Below, one piece after another: positions 34,538 to 44,908 of a stretch of 64,000 nucleotides of DNA. Each line of letters opens with the position of its first letter. The stretch's first letter is position 1. Source of the DNA: Serratia quinivorans (GTDB taxonomy: Bacteria; Pseudomonadota; Gammaproteobacteria; Enterobacterales; Enterobacteriaceae); contig NZ_CAMKGL010000011.1 of NCBI RefSeq assembly GCF_946227985.1, positions 1 to 64,000 on the forward strand, read 5' to 3'. The position numbers and the translations under genes were made by a program. The notes under the pieces were generated by a model that ran no database searches, was not told where the DNA came from, and saw only the letters and a program-made list of their open reading frames with translations.

Positions 34538-36056
34538 CTGTTTCACTCCTCAATGCAGCTTCCATCACCTGTTCCTGGGTCAGACCCTGGTTGACCAACG
34601 AAGCCTTGATTCGCCCCTGGTGCATCACCAATACCCGATCGCTTAATCCCAACACCTCAGGCAGCTCCGAAGACACCACGATCACCGAAATGCCCTGCTG
34701 TACCAGCTGATTGATTAACTTATAGATTTCGTGTTTGGCCCCGATATCGATACCGCGCGTCGGCTCATCCAGAATGAGAATTTTCGGTTTCAGCAGCAGG
34801 CACTTGGCAAGTATGGCCTTCTGCTGGTTACCGCCGCTCAGCCGGGCTATCGCCAGTTCGGGCGAGGAAGTCTTCACTTTTAACTGCGCCAGCGATTGGC
34901 GAATGATCGCTTGTTCCCGGGCATCATCAATCACCGTCAGCACGCCGCTAAAGTCGCTCAGCGCCGCCAACGTCATGTTGGCCCCCACCCCCATCACCGG
35001 CACGATGCCATCACGCTTGCGATCTTCCGGCACCATGGCGATGCCATATTGCATCGCCTGGCGGCAATTGTTGATGACGGCCGGCTGGCCATTGAGGCTA
35101 ATGCTCCCCTGCCAGCGGCCAGGGTAGACGCCGAACAGGCACTGCATGGTTTCGGTGCGCCCGGAGCCGACCAACCCGGCGACCCCGAGGATCTCGCCGC
35201 GCCGCAGGCTGAATGAGACATCGTCCACCCGACGAACGTGACGATTCACCGGGTGCCAGGCCGTGAGATTATCCACCTGCAGGATCACCTCGCCGATATC
35301 ATGCTGTTGCTGCGGATAGAGCTCGGTTAATTCGCGTCCAACCATCATGGCGATAATGTCGTCCTCGCTCATTTCCGCTGCCGGGCGCGTACCGATATGC
35401 TTGCCATCGCGGATCACGCAGATCAGATCCGAGATCGCCTTCACCTCATTGAGCTTGTGCGAAATGTAAATGCAGGCGATGCCGTGATCGCGCAGATCCT
35501 CGATGATCGCCAGCAGCGTAGCGGTTTCACTTTCGGTCAGCGACGCCGTCGGCTCGTCCAGCACCAGCAGCCGCACCTGCTTGTTCAGCGCCTTGGCAAT
35601 TTCCACCAGCTGTTGCTGCCCCAGGCCCAGTTCGCCGATGGGAGTGTTGGGATCCACCTCCAGCTTGACCTGCGCCAGCATCCGTCGGCAGCGCAGATAC
35701 ATGGCGTCATAATCCATTACGCCGTACCGCCGCCACTCATTGCCGAGAAACATGTTTTCCAGCACCGTCATCTGCTTCACCAGCGCCAGTTCCTGATGAA
35801 TGATGGCGATGCCTTTCTGCTCGGTATCGCGAATATTTTTCGCCGCTAATAAATCATCAGAGAAATAAATATCACCCTGATAACTGCCGTGCGGATATAT
35901 ACCGCACAGCACTTTCATCAGGGTGGATTTTCCCGAACCGTTTTCACCACACAGCGATAATACCTGGCCTGCCTCTAACCTCAGGCTGACATTATCTACC
36001 GCCTTGACCACACCGAACTGCATGGTGATATTCTTCATTTCTAATAGGCTGGGCAT
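34515..36056 (-). CDS. xylG: D-xylose ABC transporter ATP-binding protein XylG
   Basis: This 513-residue protein contains two ABC domains. The first has Walker [10 protein letters not shown] and Walker [12 protein letters not shown]. The second has a degenerate Walker A (GLVGSGRTE), signature LSGGNQQK and Walker [13 protein letters not shown], as normal for sugar importers of the RbsA/MglA/XylG type. It sits on the cytosolic face and energises XylH. It lies 28 bases after xylF, with the end overlapping xylH. Confidence 0.95.
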   Translation of the reverse strand: MPSLLEMKNITMQFGVVKAVDNVSLRLEAGQVLSLCGENGSGKSTLMKVLCGIYPHGSYQGDIYFSDDLLAAKNIRDTEQKGIAIIHQELALVKQMTVLENMFLGNEWRRYGVMDYDAMYLRCRRMLAQVKLEVDPNTPIGELGLGQQQLVEIAKALNKQVRLLVLDEPTASLTESETATLLAIIEDLRDHGIACIYISHKLNEVKAISDLICVIRDGKHIGTRPAAEMSEDDIIAMMVGRELTELYPQQQHDIGEVILQVDNLTAWHPVNRHVRRVDDVSFSLRRGEILGVAGLVGSGRTETMQCLFGVYPGRWQGSISLNGQPAVINNCRQAMQYGIAMVPEDRKRDGIVPVMGVGANMTLAALSDFSGVLTVIDDAREQAIIRQSLAQLKVKTSSPELAIARLSGGNQQKAILAKCLLLKPKILILDEPTRGIDIGAKHEIYKLINQLVQQGISVIVVSSELPEVLGLSDRVLVMHQGRIKASLVNQGLTQEQVMEAALRSETDVEKHAI

Positions 36057-36084
36057 TATTCCCCCGTATTACCGGTTAGCGAAA

Positions 36085-37080
36085 TTAATTAATCTCGGCT
36101 TTTTTATGGAAACCGTCGGCAACAATGGTGCTGTCGATATTCGATTTATCGACCGGGATAGGGGTTAATAACCAGGATGGCACGTCTTTGCTGCCGTTAT
36201 TTAATGTGGCGTTGGCCTTCGGCTGTTCACCCTTGCCCAGTTGCACCGCGATGCCCGCCGCCTCGTCGGCCAGCTTGCTGATCGGCTTATACACCGTCAT
36301 GGTCTGGGTACCGGCGACAATGCGCTTCACCGCGGCCAAATCAGCATCCTGACCGGAAATCGCCACCTTGCCCGCCAGGCCCTGTGTGGCCAACGCCTGG
36401 ATCGCGCCGCCGGCGGTGGCATCGTTGGACGCCACTACCGCGTCAATCTTGTTATTGTTGGCGGTCAGCGCATTTTCCATAATTTTTAATGCGTTCTCCG
36501 GCAACCATCCGTCGACCCACTGATCGCCCACCACTTTGATTTTCCCACCGTCAATCAGCGGCTGCAGCACCTTCATCTGCCCCTGACGGAACAGCTTGGC
36601 GTTGTTATCCACCGGCGAGCCGCCCATCAGGAAATAATTGCCCTGCGGCACCCGTTGCACCAGGCTTTGCGCCTGCAGCTCACCGACCTTTTCATTATCA
36701 AAGGAGATGTAAAAATCGATATCGGCGTTATTAATCATGCGATCATAAGCCAGCACCTTAATGCCTTCCCGCTTGGCTTCACTGATAACATTGCTCAACA
36801 CCTTGCCGTTGTAGGGAATAATCACCAGCACGTCGACGCCACGGTTGATCATATTTTCAATCTGCGCCATCTGGGTTTCTTCATTGCCATTGGCCGACTG
36901 AACAAACACATCCGCCCCCAGCGCTTTGGCTTTGCTGACGAAGATGTCGCGGTCTTTTTGCCAGCGCTCCAGGCGCAGGTCGTCGATCGCCATACCGATT
37001 TTGACTTCTTTGCTGAACGCCGGTTGGCTGGCCAGCGCCAGCAGTGCGCAGACCGAAAGGAACACAGGTTTGAATTTCAT
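36085..37080 (-). CDS. xylF: D-xylose-binding periplasmic protein XylF
   Basis: A 331-residue protein with signal peptide ending SQPAFSKE. The mature type-I periplasmic-binding fold begins KIGMAIDDLRLERWQKDRDI and includes NGNEETQMAQIENMINRGVD, VLAYDRMINNADID and VAISGQDADLAAVKRI, which are typical xylose-contacting segments. First gene of xylFGHR on the minus strand, facing xylA across 365 bases. Confidence 0.95.
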   Translation of the reverse strand: MKFKPVFLSVCALLALASQPAFSKEVKIGMAIDDLRLERWQKDRDIFVSKAKALGADVFVQSANGNEETQMAQIENMINRGVDVLVIIPYNGKVLSNVISEAKREGIKVLAYDRMINNADIDFYISFDNEKVGELQAQSLVQRVPQGNYFLMGGSPVDNNAKLFRQGQMKVLQPLIDGGKIKVVGDQWVDGWLPENALKIMENALTANNNKIDAVVASNDATAGGAIQALATQGLAGKVAISGQDADLAAVKRIVAGTQTMTVYKPISKLADEAAGIAVQLGKGEQPKANATLNNGSKDVPSWLLTPIPVDKSNIDSTIVADGFHKKAEIN

Positions 37081-37445
37081 CTTATATACCTTTGTTATTT
37101 AACGTATAAGGAGATAATTGAAATAGGCTAGTGACGCAGCTTAGAGCGGATTGTTATCGGTTATTTAATATTCAGCAATTACTGATTTTTACCGGCCAAT
37201 TATGATTTTTGGTTTAATGTTATTTTTATGATGGCGGTCATGCTTTCACGCTGAAAAACAGCAGGTCGACAAATAAAAATGAATTAAACCTTAAATAGAC
37301 TGCGGTTAATAACCGATTATGCGATCTGTCGCACATTTAATAATTCTGTGAATTTAACTGTGAAATAACGTAATTGAGCAGCCTGTCGCAAACTCCGAAG
37401 ATAAAGCCATCCCGTAAACCGGGCATTGCTACCCAGGAGTCGATA
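37081..37445. promoter_or_regulatory. Divergent xylF/xylA control region with CRP-like site
   Basis: This AT-rich interval carries the promoters of both xylose operons. TGCGATCTGTCGCACA (37320-37335) differs from the CRP consensus TGTGA-N6-TCACA at one base in each half and is centred about 118 bases before the xylA start. XylR sites are expected beside it; A/T-rich direct repeats near 37200-37300 could be these, but I could not define them. Confidence 0.6.
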
Positions 37446-38765
37446 ATGCAATCTTATTTTGATCAGCTTGAGCAAGTGCGCTACGAAGGCCCCACCAGTA
37501 ATAATCCGCTGGCCTTTCATCATTACAACCCGGATGAACTGGTGCTCGGCAAGCGCATGGCGGAGCACCTGCGCTTTGCCGCCTGCTACTGGCACACCTT
37601 CTGCTGGAACGGTGCGGACATGTTCGGCGTCGGCTCCTTCGATCGCCCCTGGCAGCAGCCGGGCGACGCGCTGACGTTAGCCAAACGCAAGGCCGACGTG
37701 GCGTTCGAGTTTTTCCACAAGCTGAACGTCCCCTATTACTGCTTCCATGATGTCGACGTGTCGCCGGAAGGCGCCTCACTGAAAGAGTATCTGCACAACT
37801 TTGCGATCATGACCGAGGTACTGGAAGAAAAACAGCACAGCAGCGGGATAAAACTGCTGTGGGGCACCGCCAACTGCTTTACCCATCCGCGTTACGGTGC
37901 CGGTGCGGCCACCAATCCGGATCCGGAAGTCTTCAGTTGGGCGGCCACCCAGGTGTTCACCGCCATGAATGCTACCCAGCGCCTGGGCGGTGAAAACTAC
38001 GTGCTGTGGGGCGGCCGTGAGGGTTATGAAACCTTGCTCAATACCGATCTGCGCCAGGAACGTGAGCAAATTGGTCGCTTTATGCAGATGGTGGTGGAGC
38101 ACAAGCACAAAACCGGTTTCCAGGGCACCTTGCTGATCGAGCCAAAACCCCAGGAGCCGACCAAACATCAATACGATTACGACGTCGCCACCGTTTACGG
38201 CTTCCTCAAGCAGTTCGGTCTGGAAAAAGAGATCAAGGTGAATATCGAAGCCAACCACGCCACGCTGGCGGGCCATTCGTTCCACCATGAGATCGCCACC
38301 GCCATTGCGCTCGGCATCTTTGGTTCCGTCGATGCCAACCGGGGCGACCCACAGTTGGGCTGGGATACCGACCAGTTCCCGATCAGCGTGGAAGAGAACG
38401 CCCTGGTGATGTTCGAAATTCTCAAGGCCGGGGGCTTTACCACCGGCGGGCTTAACTTCGATGCCAAGGTGCGCCGTCAAAGCACCGACAAATACGACCT
38501 GTTCTATGGCCATATTGGGGCTATGGATACCATGGCGCTGGCGCTCAAGGTTGCGGCAAAAATGGTGACCGACGGCCAGTTACATCAGCAGGTATCAAAA
38601 CGCTATGCCGGCTGGAATGGTGAATTGGGCCAGCAAATTTTGCAGGGCAAACTGTCGCTCGAAGCGCTGGCGCAGTACGCTGAAGGACATGCACTGGCGC
38701 CACAGCACGTCAGCGGCCGCCAGGAACAGCTCGAAAACCTGATGAACCGCTATCTGTTCGGCTAA
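37446..38765 (+). CDS. xylA: Xylose isomerase XylA
   Basis: ATG 37446 (AGGAG seven bases upstream) gives 439 residues, one fewer than E. coli XylA. The catalytic His101 and Asp104 lie in [10 protein letters not shown]; metal-binding segments [35 protein letters not shown] and [17 protein letters not shown] are complete. It converts D-xylose to D-xylulose in the cytosol with divalent metal. First gene of xylAB. Confidence 0.97.
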   Translation: MQSYFDQLEQVRYEGPTSNNPLAFHHYNPDELVLGKRMAEHLRFAACYWHTFCWNGADMFGVGSFDRPWQQPGDALTLAKRKADVAFEFFHKLNVPYYCFHDVDVSPEGASLKEYLHNFAIMTEVLEEKQHSSGIKLLWGTANCFTHPRYGAGAATNPDPEVFSWAATQVFTAMNATQRLGGENYVLWGGREGYETLLNTDLRQEREQIGRFMQMVVEHKHKTGFQGTLLIEPKPQEPTKHQYDYDVATVYGFLKQFGLEKEIKVNIEANHATLAGHSFHHEIATAIALGIFGSVDANRGDPQLGWDTDQFPISVEENALVMFEILKAGGFTTGGLNFDAKVRRQSTDKYDLFYGHIGAMDTMALALKVAAKMVTDGQLHQQVSKRYAGWNGELGQQILQGKLSLEALAQYAEGHALAPQHVSGRQEQLENLMNRYLFG

Positions 38766-38773
38766 CTGACCCC

Positions 38774-38791
38774 GCGCGGCACTCGCCGCGC
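38774..38791 (+). terminator. Hairpin between xylA and xylB
   Basis: GCGCGGC and GCCGCGC enclose the loop ACTC, followed by CTTT, in the 43-base gap. With no long T run it is more likely a partial terminator or mRNA-stabilising hairpin that lowers xylB relative to xylA. Confidence 0.55.
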
Positions 38792-38808
38792 CTTTAAGGA
38801 TCTTTTCC

Positions 38809-40260
38809 ATGTATATCGGCATCGACCTCGGCACGTCCGGCGTAAAAGTCATCTTGCTCAGTGAGCAGGGCCAATTGCTCGCCAGCCACGGTGAGTCGCT
38901 GCCCATCTCCCGCCCTCATCCCTTATGGTCAGAGCAGGCACCGCAGGACTGGTGGCACGCCACCGATCGCGCCATGCTGGCACTGGGCAAACAGCACAGC
39001 CTGCAACAGGTGAAGGCCATCGGTCTCAGTGGCCAGATGCACGGCGCCACCCTGCTGGACGCACGGCAGCAGGTGCTACGCCCGGCCATTTTATGGAATG
39101 ACGGCAGAAGCGGCGCGCAATGCCTGGCGCTGGAACAGGCGGTGCCGCAATCGCGGCAAATCACCGGTAACCTGATGATGCCGGGCTTCACCGCCCCTAA
39201 ACTGCTGTGGGTGCAACAACATGAACCCCAGGTGTTTGAACGCATAGATAAAGTGCTGTTGCCCAAAGATTATTTACGCTGGTGCATTACCGGCGACTTC
39301 GCCAGCGACATGTCGGACGCCGCCGGCACCGGCTGGCTAAACGTGGCGCAGCGCGACTGGAGCGACGAGATGCTGGCCGCCTGCGGCCTGACCCGCCAGC
39401 AGATGCCGCAGCTGTTCGAAGGCAACCAGGTCACCGGGCAAACGCATACCGAACTGGCCCGGCGCTGGGGCATGTCCCCGGTACCTGTCGTGGCAGGTGG
39501 CGGCGATAATGCCGCCGGGGCGATAGGTGTGGGGCTGTATCAGGCCGGGCAGGCGATGCTGTCGCTCGGCACCTCGGGGGTTTATTTTGCCGTCAGCGAC
39601 GGCTTTCTCAGCAATCCGGCCAGCGCGGTGCACAGCTTCTGCCATGCGCTGCCCAACACCTGGCACCTGATGTCGGTGACCCTCAGCGCCGCCTCCTGTC
39701 TGGACTGGGTTTGCAAACTGACAAACGTCGAAGACGTCGCCACCCTGCTGCGCAATGTCGAACAGGCCCCCCCAGCGGCGGCTCCGCTGTGGTTTCTGCC
39801 CTACCTGTCCGGCGAACGGACGCCGCATAACAATCCGAACGCCAAGGGGGCATTCTGGGGCCTCACCCACCAACATGGGCCAAACGATCTGGCACGGGCG
39901 GTGCTGGAAGGCGTCGGTTTCGCTCTGGCTGAGGGCATGGACGTGCTGCACGCCAGCGGCCTGCAGCCCTCCAGCATCACCCTGATTGGCGGCGGTGCGC
40001 GTAGCCCGTTCTGGCGGCAAATGCTGGCGGACATCAGCGGTCAACGGCTGGAATACCGCACCGGCGGCGACGTCGGCCCGGCGCTGGGGGCCGCGCGGCT
40101 GGCCCAGATCGCGCTGAACCCGCAGCGTTCACTCGGCGAACTGCTGCCTGAATTACCGCTGGAACAGGTACATAGCCCAGATGTCGAACGCCACCAAGAG
40201 TACGCTGCGCTACGCAACACCTTCCGCGAACTCTATACTCGCTTGTTGCCGCTGATGTAA
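38809..40260 (+). CDS. xylB: Xylulokinase XylB
   Basis: A 483-residue FGGY-family kinase. The N-terminal nucleotide-binding start MYIGIDLGTSGVKVILL, the substrate loop GLSGQMHGATLLD, catalytic Asp233 in VAGGGDNAAGAIG, and the FGGY signature region (LGTSGVYFAVSDG, LIGGGARSPFWRQM) are all present. It phosphorylates D-xylulose to xylulose 5-phosphate for the pentose phosphate pathway. A palindromic repeat begins directly after its stop. Confidence 0.96.
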   Translation: MYIGIDLGTSGVKVILLSEQGQLLASHGESLPISRPHPLWSEQAPQDWWHATDRAMLALGKQHSLQQVKAIGLSGQMHGATLLDARQQVLRPAILWNDGRSGAQCLALEQAVPQSRQITGNLMMPGFTAPKLLWVQQHEPQVFERIDKVLLPKDYLRWCITGDFASDMSDAAGTGWLNVAQRDWSDEMLAACGLTRQQMPQLFEGNQVTGQTHTELARRWGMSPVPVVAGGGDNAAGAIGVGLYQAGQAMLSLGTSGVYFAVSDGFLSNPASAVHSFCHALPNTWHLMSVTLSAASCLDWVCKLTNVEDVATLLRNVEQAPPAAAPLWFLPYLSGERTPHNNPNAKGAFWGLTHQHGPNDLARAVLEGVGFALAEGMDVLHASGLQPSSITLIGGGARSPFWRQMLADISGQRLEYRTGGDVGPALGAARLAQIALNPQRSLGELLPELPLEQVHSPDVERHQEYAALRNTFRELYTRLLPLM

Positions 40261-40385
40261 TACCCTGCATACTTGAAGCTGCATCTTTGTTGGCTGCCAT
40301 TACTCGCCCCAGTCACATAGTGGACTATGCTCCTGGGAACTCGCGCAGTTGCCGCCGCGATGCAGCTCCAATTATCTTGGGTATA
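40261..40385. repeat. Mosaic palindromic repeat, copy 1
   Basis: It begins TACCCTGCATACTTGAAGCT and ends CAGCTCCAATTATCTTGGG then TATA, the same ends seen in the copies at 46441, 61592 and 62538 but in the opposite orientation. Length is 125 bases. The following 145 bases to the next gene hold no other feature except a likely promoter. Confidence 0.7.
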
Positions 40386-40529
40386 ATGCCGGAAGGCACT
40401 AGCTCTGCCCCTTATTATTGCCAAATCGAATAGTCTCTAGTGGCAAATGTCACTGCCAACCCGTCTGCTCCTCTCCTAAATTGGTGGCTGTCTTTTGACG
40501 CACTTCACCTCTGGATTAAGGAACTGAAC

Positions 40530-41924
40530 GTGGAAAAAAACCAACAACAAAGCCGCAGAGCTTTCCTCAGCCAAACCGGCAAAATTACCACTGCCTGCGC
40601 GGTGATCGGCCTGACCGGCGGCGTGGCGCAGGCTGCCGTCCCCACCGGCAGCCCTTGTTTACCGGAGGCCCACCCCATGACCCTGACCGACAGCCACTAC
40701 TGGCTGAGCGATGTGCGGCTGGAAGAGGGTTTTGAGTACGATGGCGACACGGTGATTGGCACCCGTACCGCGCTCTATCAGCTTGAAATCAAAGACGGCA
40801 AGATTGCGGCCATCCACCCGAAGGAGGCAGCGGCACCCGCCGGCGTACCGCGCTATCAGGCGCAGGGCCAGTTGCTGTTACCGGCATTTCGCGACATGCA
40901 TATCCATCTGGATAAAACCTTTTACAGCGGCCCATGGCAGGCACCGCGCCCACGCCAGGGCAAAACCATCATGGATATGATCGCGCTGGAACAAACATTA
41001 ATCCCCAAACTGTTGCCCACCTCGCAACAGCGCGCAGAAAACCTGATTGCCCTGCTGCAATCCAAAGGCAGCACCGTGGCGCGCAGCCACTGCAATATCG
41101 ATCCGGTCAGCGGGTTGAAAAGCCTGGAACACCTGCAACGGGCACTGGAAAAACATCAGGCGGATTTCAGCTGTGAAATCGTCGCTTTCCCGCAGCACGG
41201 GCTGCTGCATTCCAAAGTCGACGGTTTAATGCGCGAAGCCATGCAGATGGGGGTGCAATACGTTGGCGGGCTGGATCCGACCAATGTCGACGGGGCGATG
41301 GAGCCGTCGTTGGATGCCATGTTCCAGATTGCGCTCGATACCGGCAAAGGCGTCGATATCCACCTGCACGAAACCAGCCCGGCCGGGGTGGCCGCCATCA
41401 ACTACATGATTACTACCGTAGAAAAGAACCCTTCGCTGCGCGGCAAAGTCACCATCAGCCATGCCTTTGCCCTGACCGCGCTAAACCCGAATGAACTGGA
41501 GGAAACCGCTACCCGACTGGCGGCGCAGCAAATCACCATCGCCTCAACGGTGCCGATTGGTGGGCTGATGATGCCACTGCCGCAGCTCAGTGAGAAAGGG
41601 GTATTTGTGATGACCGGAACCGACAGCGTGATTGACCATTGGTCCCCGTTCGGCACCGGCGACATTCTGGAAAAAGCCAACCTTTACGCCCAACTGTATC
41701 GGGGTTCCGACGAGTTCCATCTGTCACGCGCCATGGCGATTTCCACCGGCGGGGTGCTGCCGCTGAATGACAAAGGCCAACGGGTGTGGCCCAAAGCCGG
41801 GGACAGCGCGGAGTTCGTGCTGATCGACGCCAGTTGCTCCGCCGAAGCGGTGGCCCGTCTGCCGACGCGCCGCGCCACCTTCCATCAGGGGCGACTGGTG
41901 GCCGGTCAGGTTAGCAAAGCCTGA
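40530..41924 (+). CDS. Tat-exported amidohydrolase (cytosine-deaminase-like)
   Basis: GTG 40530 with AAGGA upstream gives 464 residues and puts a twin-arginine signal near the start (SRRAFLSQTGKITTACAVIG). A longer frame reaches 40440. The mature enzyme has the amidohydrolase metal motif FRDMHIHLDKTFYSGPW, then AVARSHCNID-like VARSHCNIDPVSGL, VDIHLHETSP, TISHAFAL and a late Asp in VMTGTDSVIDHWSPFGTGD. The order matches CodA-type deaminases and related hydrolases. A periplasmic location is unusual for CodA relatives and implies a different substrate. It is followed by an isochorismatase-like hydrolase and a GlxA-type regulator. Confidence 0.75.
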   Translation: MEKNQQQSRRAFLSQTGKITTACAVIGLTGGVAQAAVPTGSPCLPEAHPMTLTDSHYWLSDVRLEEGFEYDGDTVIGTRTALYQLEIKDGKIAAIHPKEAAAPAGVPRYQAQGQLLLPAFRDMHIHLDKTFYSGPWQAPRPRQGKTIMDMIALEQTLIPKLLPTSQQRAENLIALLQSKGSTVARSHCNIDPVSGLKSLEHLQRALEKHQADFSCEIVAFPQHGLLHSKVDGLMREAMQMGVQYVGGLDPTNVDGAMEPSLDAMFQIALDTGKGVDIHLHETSPAGVAAINYMITTVEKNPSLRGKVTISHAFALTALNPNELEETATRLAAQQITIASTVPIGGLMMPLPQLSEKGVFVMTGTDSVIDHWSPFGTGDILEKANLYAQLYRGSDEFHLSRAMAISTGGVLPLNDKGQRVWPKAGDSAEFVLIDASCSAEAVARLPTRRATFHQGRLVAGQVSKA

Positions 41925-42024
41925 TGCTGGTCCGCTAATGCCACCATGATGGCCGTTTTTGGCCTTCTTCCTTACAGGATAACGGCTCAGTATGGCGTTA
42001 TACCTAATTGGCGGAGGGCCGAAA

Positions 42025-42576
42025 ATGTCACATAGCGCGTTATTGATCATCGATGTTCAACAATCATTCCAGCATCGTCCATTCTGGCAAGAGCAGGATC
42101 TCCCCGCTTTCCAGCAGGCGCTGAGCAGGCTGATCGAAGGCTGCCGCCAGCAGGGCGTAGCGCTGGTTGATGTATTTCATGTATCGCCACAGGGGCCATT
42201 TTCGTTGGCGTCCGGCTGGGTAAAGCGCCTGCCGTTCCTCGACCATCAGGCCGATGTCACCGTACACAAACAGGTACACAACGCGCTGACAGAATCCGGC
42301 CTGGACGCCTGGCTGCTGGAGCGACACATCAAGCATTTGATTATTTGCGGGATTCGTACCGAACAGTGCTGCGAAACCACCACCCGGGTGGCGGCCGATC
42401 TCGGCTATCGGGTGACTTTCGTGACCGAGGCCACGCTGACGTTCCCGATGCAGCACCCCGACGGAGAAGTCTTTACCACCGAACAACTCAAGCGGCATAC
42501 TGAAACGGTGCTGGTCGACCGCTTCGCCCGCATCGCCAGCGTGGATGAGGCTCTGGCGCAACTCTCACAGGAGTAA
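42025..42576 (+). CDS. Isochorismatase-family cysteine hydrolase
   Basis: ATG 42025, with GGAGG eight bases upstream, gives 183 residues beginning MSHSALLIIDVQQSFQHRPF; a longer frame from 41992 is less likely. The family's catalytic triad is visible: Asp in IIDVQQ, Lys in VTVHKQVHNALTE, and Cys in ICGIRTEQCCETTTRVAADL. It should hydrolyse a small amide or vinyl-ether substrate in the cytosol. It overlaps functionally with the regulator two bases downstream. Confidence 0.8.
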   Translation: MSHSALLIIDVQQSFQHRPFWQEQDLPAFQQALSRLIEGCRQQGVALVDVFHVSPQGPFSLASGWVKRLPFLDHQADVTVHKQVHNALTESGLDAWLLERHIKHLIICGIRTEQCCETTTRVAADLGYRVTFVTEATLTFPMQHPDGEVFTTEQLKRHTETVLVDRFARIASVDEALAQLSQE

Positions 42577-42578
42577 CC

Positions 42579-43502
42579 ATGCCGCAGGCCGTCTATTTTC
42601 TGATACTGCCCCAGGTACTGTCGCTGGACGTCAGCGGCCCGGCCGAAACCCTGCGCCTGGCCGGGCAGTTCAACCTGCACTACATCAGCCCAGTGCCGCA
42701 GGTTACCTGCTCGGTTGGCATGACGTTGAGTCAGCTCCAGCCGCTGCCTGACCGGCTGGAAGACGGCGCTATTTTAGTGGTGCCGGGCGTCAGTGATTCG
42801 CAGCATTTCTTCGCCAATGCGCCGGCCGAACAGGCCCGTTGCTGGCTGGCCGCGCTGCAGCCCGATCTGCAGCAGCAACGTATCACGCTGGTCTGTGTCT
42901 GTTCCGGCGCCCTGCTGGCGGCACAGGCCGGTTTACTCGATGGTTACCAGTGCACCACCCATCACGACGTGATCGAACGCATGCGGCAGCAGGCCCCGGC
43001 AGCGCAGGTGAAAGAAAACCGCATCTTTGTTGAAGATCGCAGCGTTTACACCAGCGCGGGTATCACTGCCGGTATCGATCTGGCGTTGCACCTGATTAAT
43101 CGCCAATGCGGCGCTACTCGGGCGATGGAAATTGCCAGGGAAATGGTGGTGTATTTTCGCCGTTCCGGCGACGACCCGCAGCTTTCACCCTGGCTCCGCT
43201 ACCGTAACCATCTGCACCCGGCGGTGCACCGGGCGCAAGACGTGATGGCCGCCGAACCGGAAGCAGAATGGTCGGTGCCGCAGGTGGCGGAAAAGGCCCA
43301 CGTCAGCAGCCGCCATCTGGCACGGCTATTCCGCAGCCATGTTGGCATCAGCGTGCGTGAGTACCATGAGCAACTGCGGCTGGCGGTGGCGCAGCAGCGC
43401 CTGCAGCAAGGCTATGGGCTGGAGAAAGCGGCGTTGGCCGCGGGGTTTTCCTCCGGCCGCCAACTGCGCCGCGCCCAGCAGCGCGGCTCAATCGGGTTAT
43501 GA
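42579..43502 (+). CDS. GlxA-type AraC-family regulator with DJ-1/PfpI domain
   Basis: This 307-residue protein has an N-terminal class-I glutamine-amidotransferase-like domain (YFLILPQVLSLDVSGPAETL, VVPGVSDSQHFF, TLVCVCSGALLAAQAGLLDG). Its C-terminal AraC domain reads WSVPQVAEKAHVSSRHLARL, FRSHVGISVREYHEQLRLAV. CAGGAGTAACC precedes the ATG. It probably regulates the adjacent isochorismatase-like and amidohydrolase genes. It ends six bases inside the convergent wecH. Confidence 0.85.
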   Translation: MPQAVYFLILPQVLSLDVSGPAETLRLAGQFNLHYISPVPQVTCSVGMTLSQLQPLPDRLEDGAILVVPGVSDSQHFFANAPAEQARCWLAALQPDLQQQRITLVCVCSGALLAAQAGLLDGYQCTTHHDVIERMRQQAPAAQVKENRIFVEDRSVYTSAGITAGIDLALHLINRQCGATRAMEIAREMVVYFRRSGDDPQLSPWLRYRNHLHPAVHRAQDVMAAEPEAEWSVPQVAEKAHVSSRHLARLFRSHVGISVREYHEQLRLAVAQQRLQQGYGLEKAALAAGFSSGRQLRRAQQRGSIGL

Positions 43503-44489
43503 CACCAGCCGCCGAGAGTCTATTTTCTGCAGGCCTATCGACAGCAGCAGGCTAAGCGCCAGCGCCACACCGAACACCCAGAAGATATCCAGCAACGGAT
43601 GATGGGTCAGTTCCAGGTGTCGGTTGCGCATAAAGTTAACGATAATGGCGTGAAAACCGTAGATCGCCAGCGAATGGCGTGAAAAAACGCCCAACCAGCC
43701 AATCGGCTCCGGCAGGCAGTTTTTAAACCAGATAACCAGCGATACCGCCGCGATAAACACCAGCGGGCCGCAGTAAATGTAATAGGTATCGGCGAAGTTA
43801 CCGTTAATGAACATCTGGCTTTTGGTGCCGTGAATAATCAACGCCACGCAGGACACGAAACCAAACGCCGCCAGCCCACTGACGCCCCGCCCCTGGGTGT
43901 CCATCATGCCAATCGCCCGTCCGGCCAACGCATACAGCAGGTAATAGAAAGTATCGCCGTAGATATACAGATTCACCGGTAACAGGTGCGTGTTACCCAG
44001 GGTCAGCGGGCTGGTATTGGGGTTGGCGATCACCGCCAGGATCACCAGCACAGCGGCCAGATAACGGCGCGATACCGGTTTGATGCTGACCAGCGGCGAC
44101 AGCAAGTAAATGACCGCAATCGCATAGAAGAACCACAGGTGATAGAACACCGGCTTGAGTAGCATGCCGCGCAGCGACGGCCAGAAGCCGATTTTGGTGA
44201 ACGTCGCGATATAGACCAACGCGATGGTGCTGTAGAACAGGATGCAACAGCCAATGCGGATGAAATGTTTCTTGCCGGCGCTTTTCTCGCCGAAAAACAG
44301 ATAGCCGGAAATCATGAAAAACAGCGGCACCGAGACGCGTGACAGCGAGTTCAGCACGTTGGCGATATCCCAGTTGTGTTCCCCTACCGCCACCCCGCTG
44401 GTGACGTAATAGGTGGTCGCGTGGATCATCACCACCATCATGCAGGCCACCGCACGCAAGTTATCTATCCAGCCAATTTTATTACTCAA
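43497..44489 (-). CDS. wecH: O-acetyltransferase WecH (acyltransferase 3 family)
   Basis: A 330-residue inner-membrane protein closely matching remembered E. coli WecH: IGWIDNLRAVACMMVVMIHA, NVLNSLSRVSVPLFFMISGY, PVFYHLWFFYAIAVIYLLSP, NLYIYGDTFYYLLYALAGRA, GMMDTQ, FSRHSLAIYGFHAIIVNFM. The start is TTG 44489, aligned with the family start, with a weak site. WecH adds O-acetyl groups to enterobacterial common antigen. Convergent with the GlxA-type gene, with which it overlaps by six bases. Confidence 0.88.
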   Translation of the reverse strand: MSNKIGWIDNLRAVACMMVVMIHATTYYVTSGVAVGEHNWDIANVLNSLSRVSVPLFFMISGYLFFGEKSAGKKHFIRIGCCILFYSTIALVYIATFTKIGFWPSLRGMLLKPVFYHLWFFYAIAVIYLLSPLVSIKPVSRRYLAAVLVILAVIANPNTSPLTLGNTHLLPVNLYIYGDTFYYLLYALAGRAIGMMDTQGRGVSGLAAFGFVSCVALIIHGTKSQMFINGNFADTYYIYCGPLVFIAAVSLVIWFKNCLPEPIGWLGVFSRHSLAIYGFHAIIVNFMRNRHLELTHHPLLDIFWVFGVALALSLLLSIGLQKIDSRRLVS

Positions 44490-44507
44490 AAGGTCGCCCG
44501 TAATATT

Positions 44508-44705
44508 TACCCTATAGCTTTCAAGTTTGCAGCTAGGCGACCAGCTCGCTCATCCCCAGGCGCTTACTCAAGTAAGTAACTGGGGTGAGCGACAAATCTG
44601 TCGGGAACAGATTTGAACGCTGCTTGCAGCGGCCCTGAAAGGGCAAGGACCATGGATGGGCCTTGTAAGCAGGTAACAACGCTGCAACTTGAAAGATGAC
44701 GGGTA
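44508..44705. repeat. Mosaic palindromic repeat, copy 2 (within a 419-base gap)
   Basis: It begins TACCCTATAGCTTTCAAG and ends GCTGCAACTTGAAAGATGAC then GGGTA. The inner block GATTTGAACGCTGCTTGCAG with its flanks also occurs in copy 5. The element fills half of the gap between wecH and mdfA; the remaining 200 bases up to 44908 should hold the mdfA promoter. Confidence 0.7.
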
Positions 44706-44908
44706 TTGTCATCTTCGTTTGTTATAAAGAGGTTAACCAGCGAAAGTGTGGGTGGCAACCCTGATGGGCAATATCAGAATGTGCTGAAACAACACCTTAT
44801 GATTGCCAAGGTGAACAATTGGCGGCAAAATAGCCGCCACAACTCGCTCAGATAGCGTTCCTCGCCCTGACAGTTCCTTATTTCTTCTTCACTTTCAGTA
44901 CGATAACT

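Noticed and set aside
40440..40529. Longer N-terminus for the amidohydrolase
   Set aside because: The upstream codons lack a ribosome binding site and would bury the twin-arginine signal; GTG 40530 with AAGGA is preferred.
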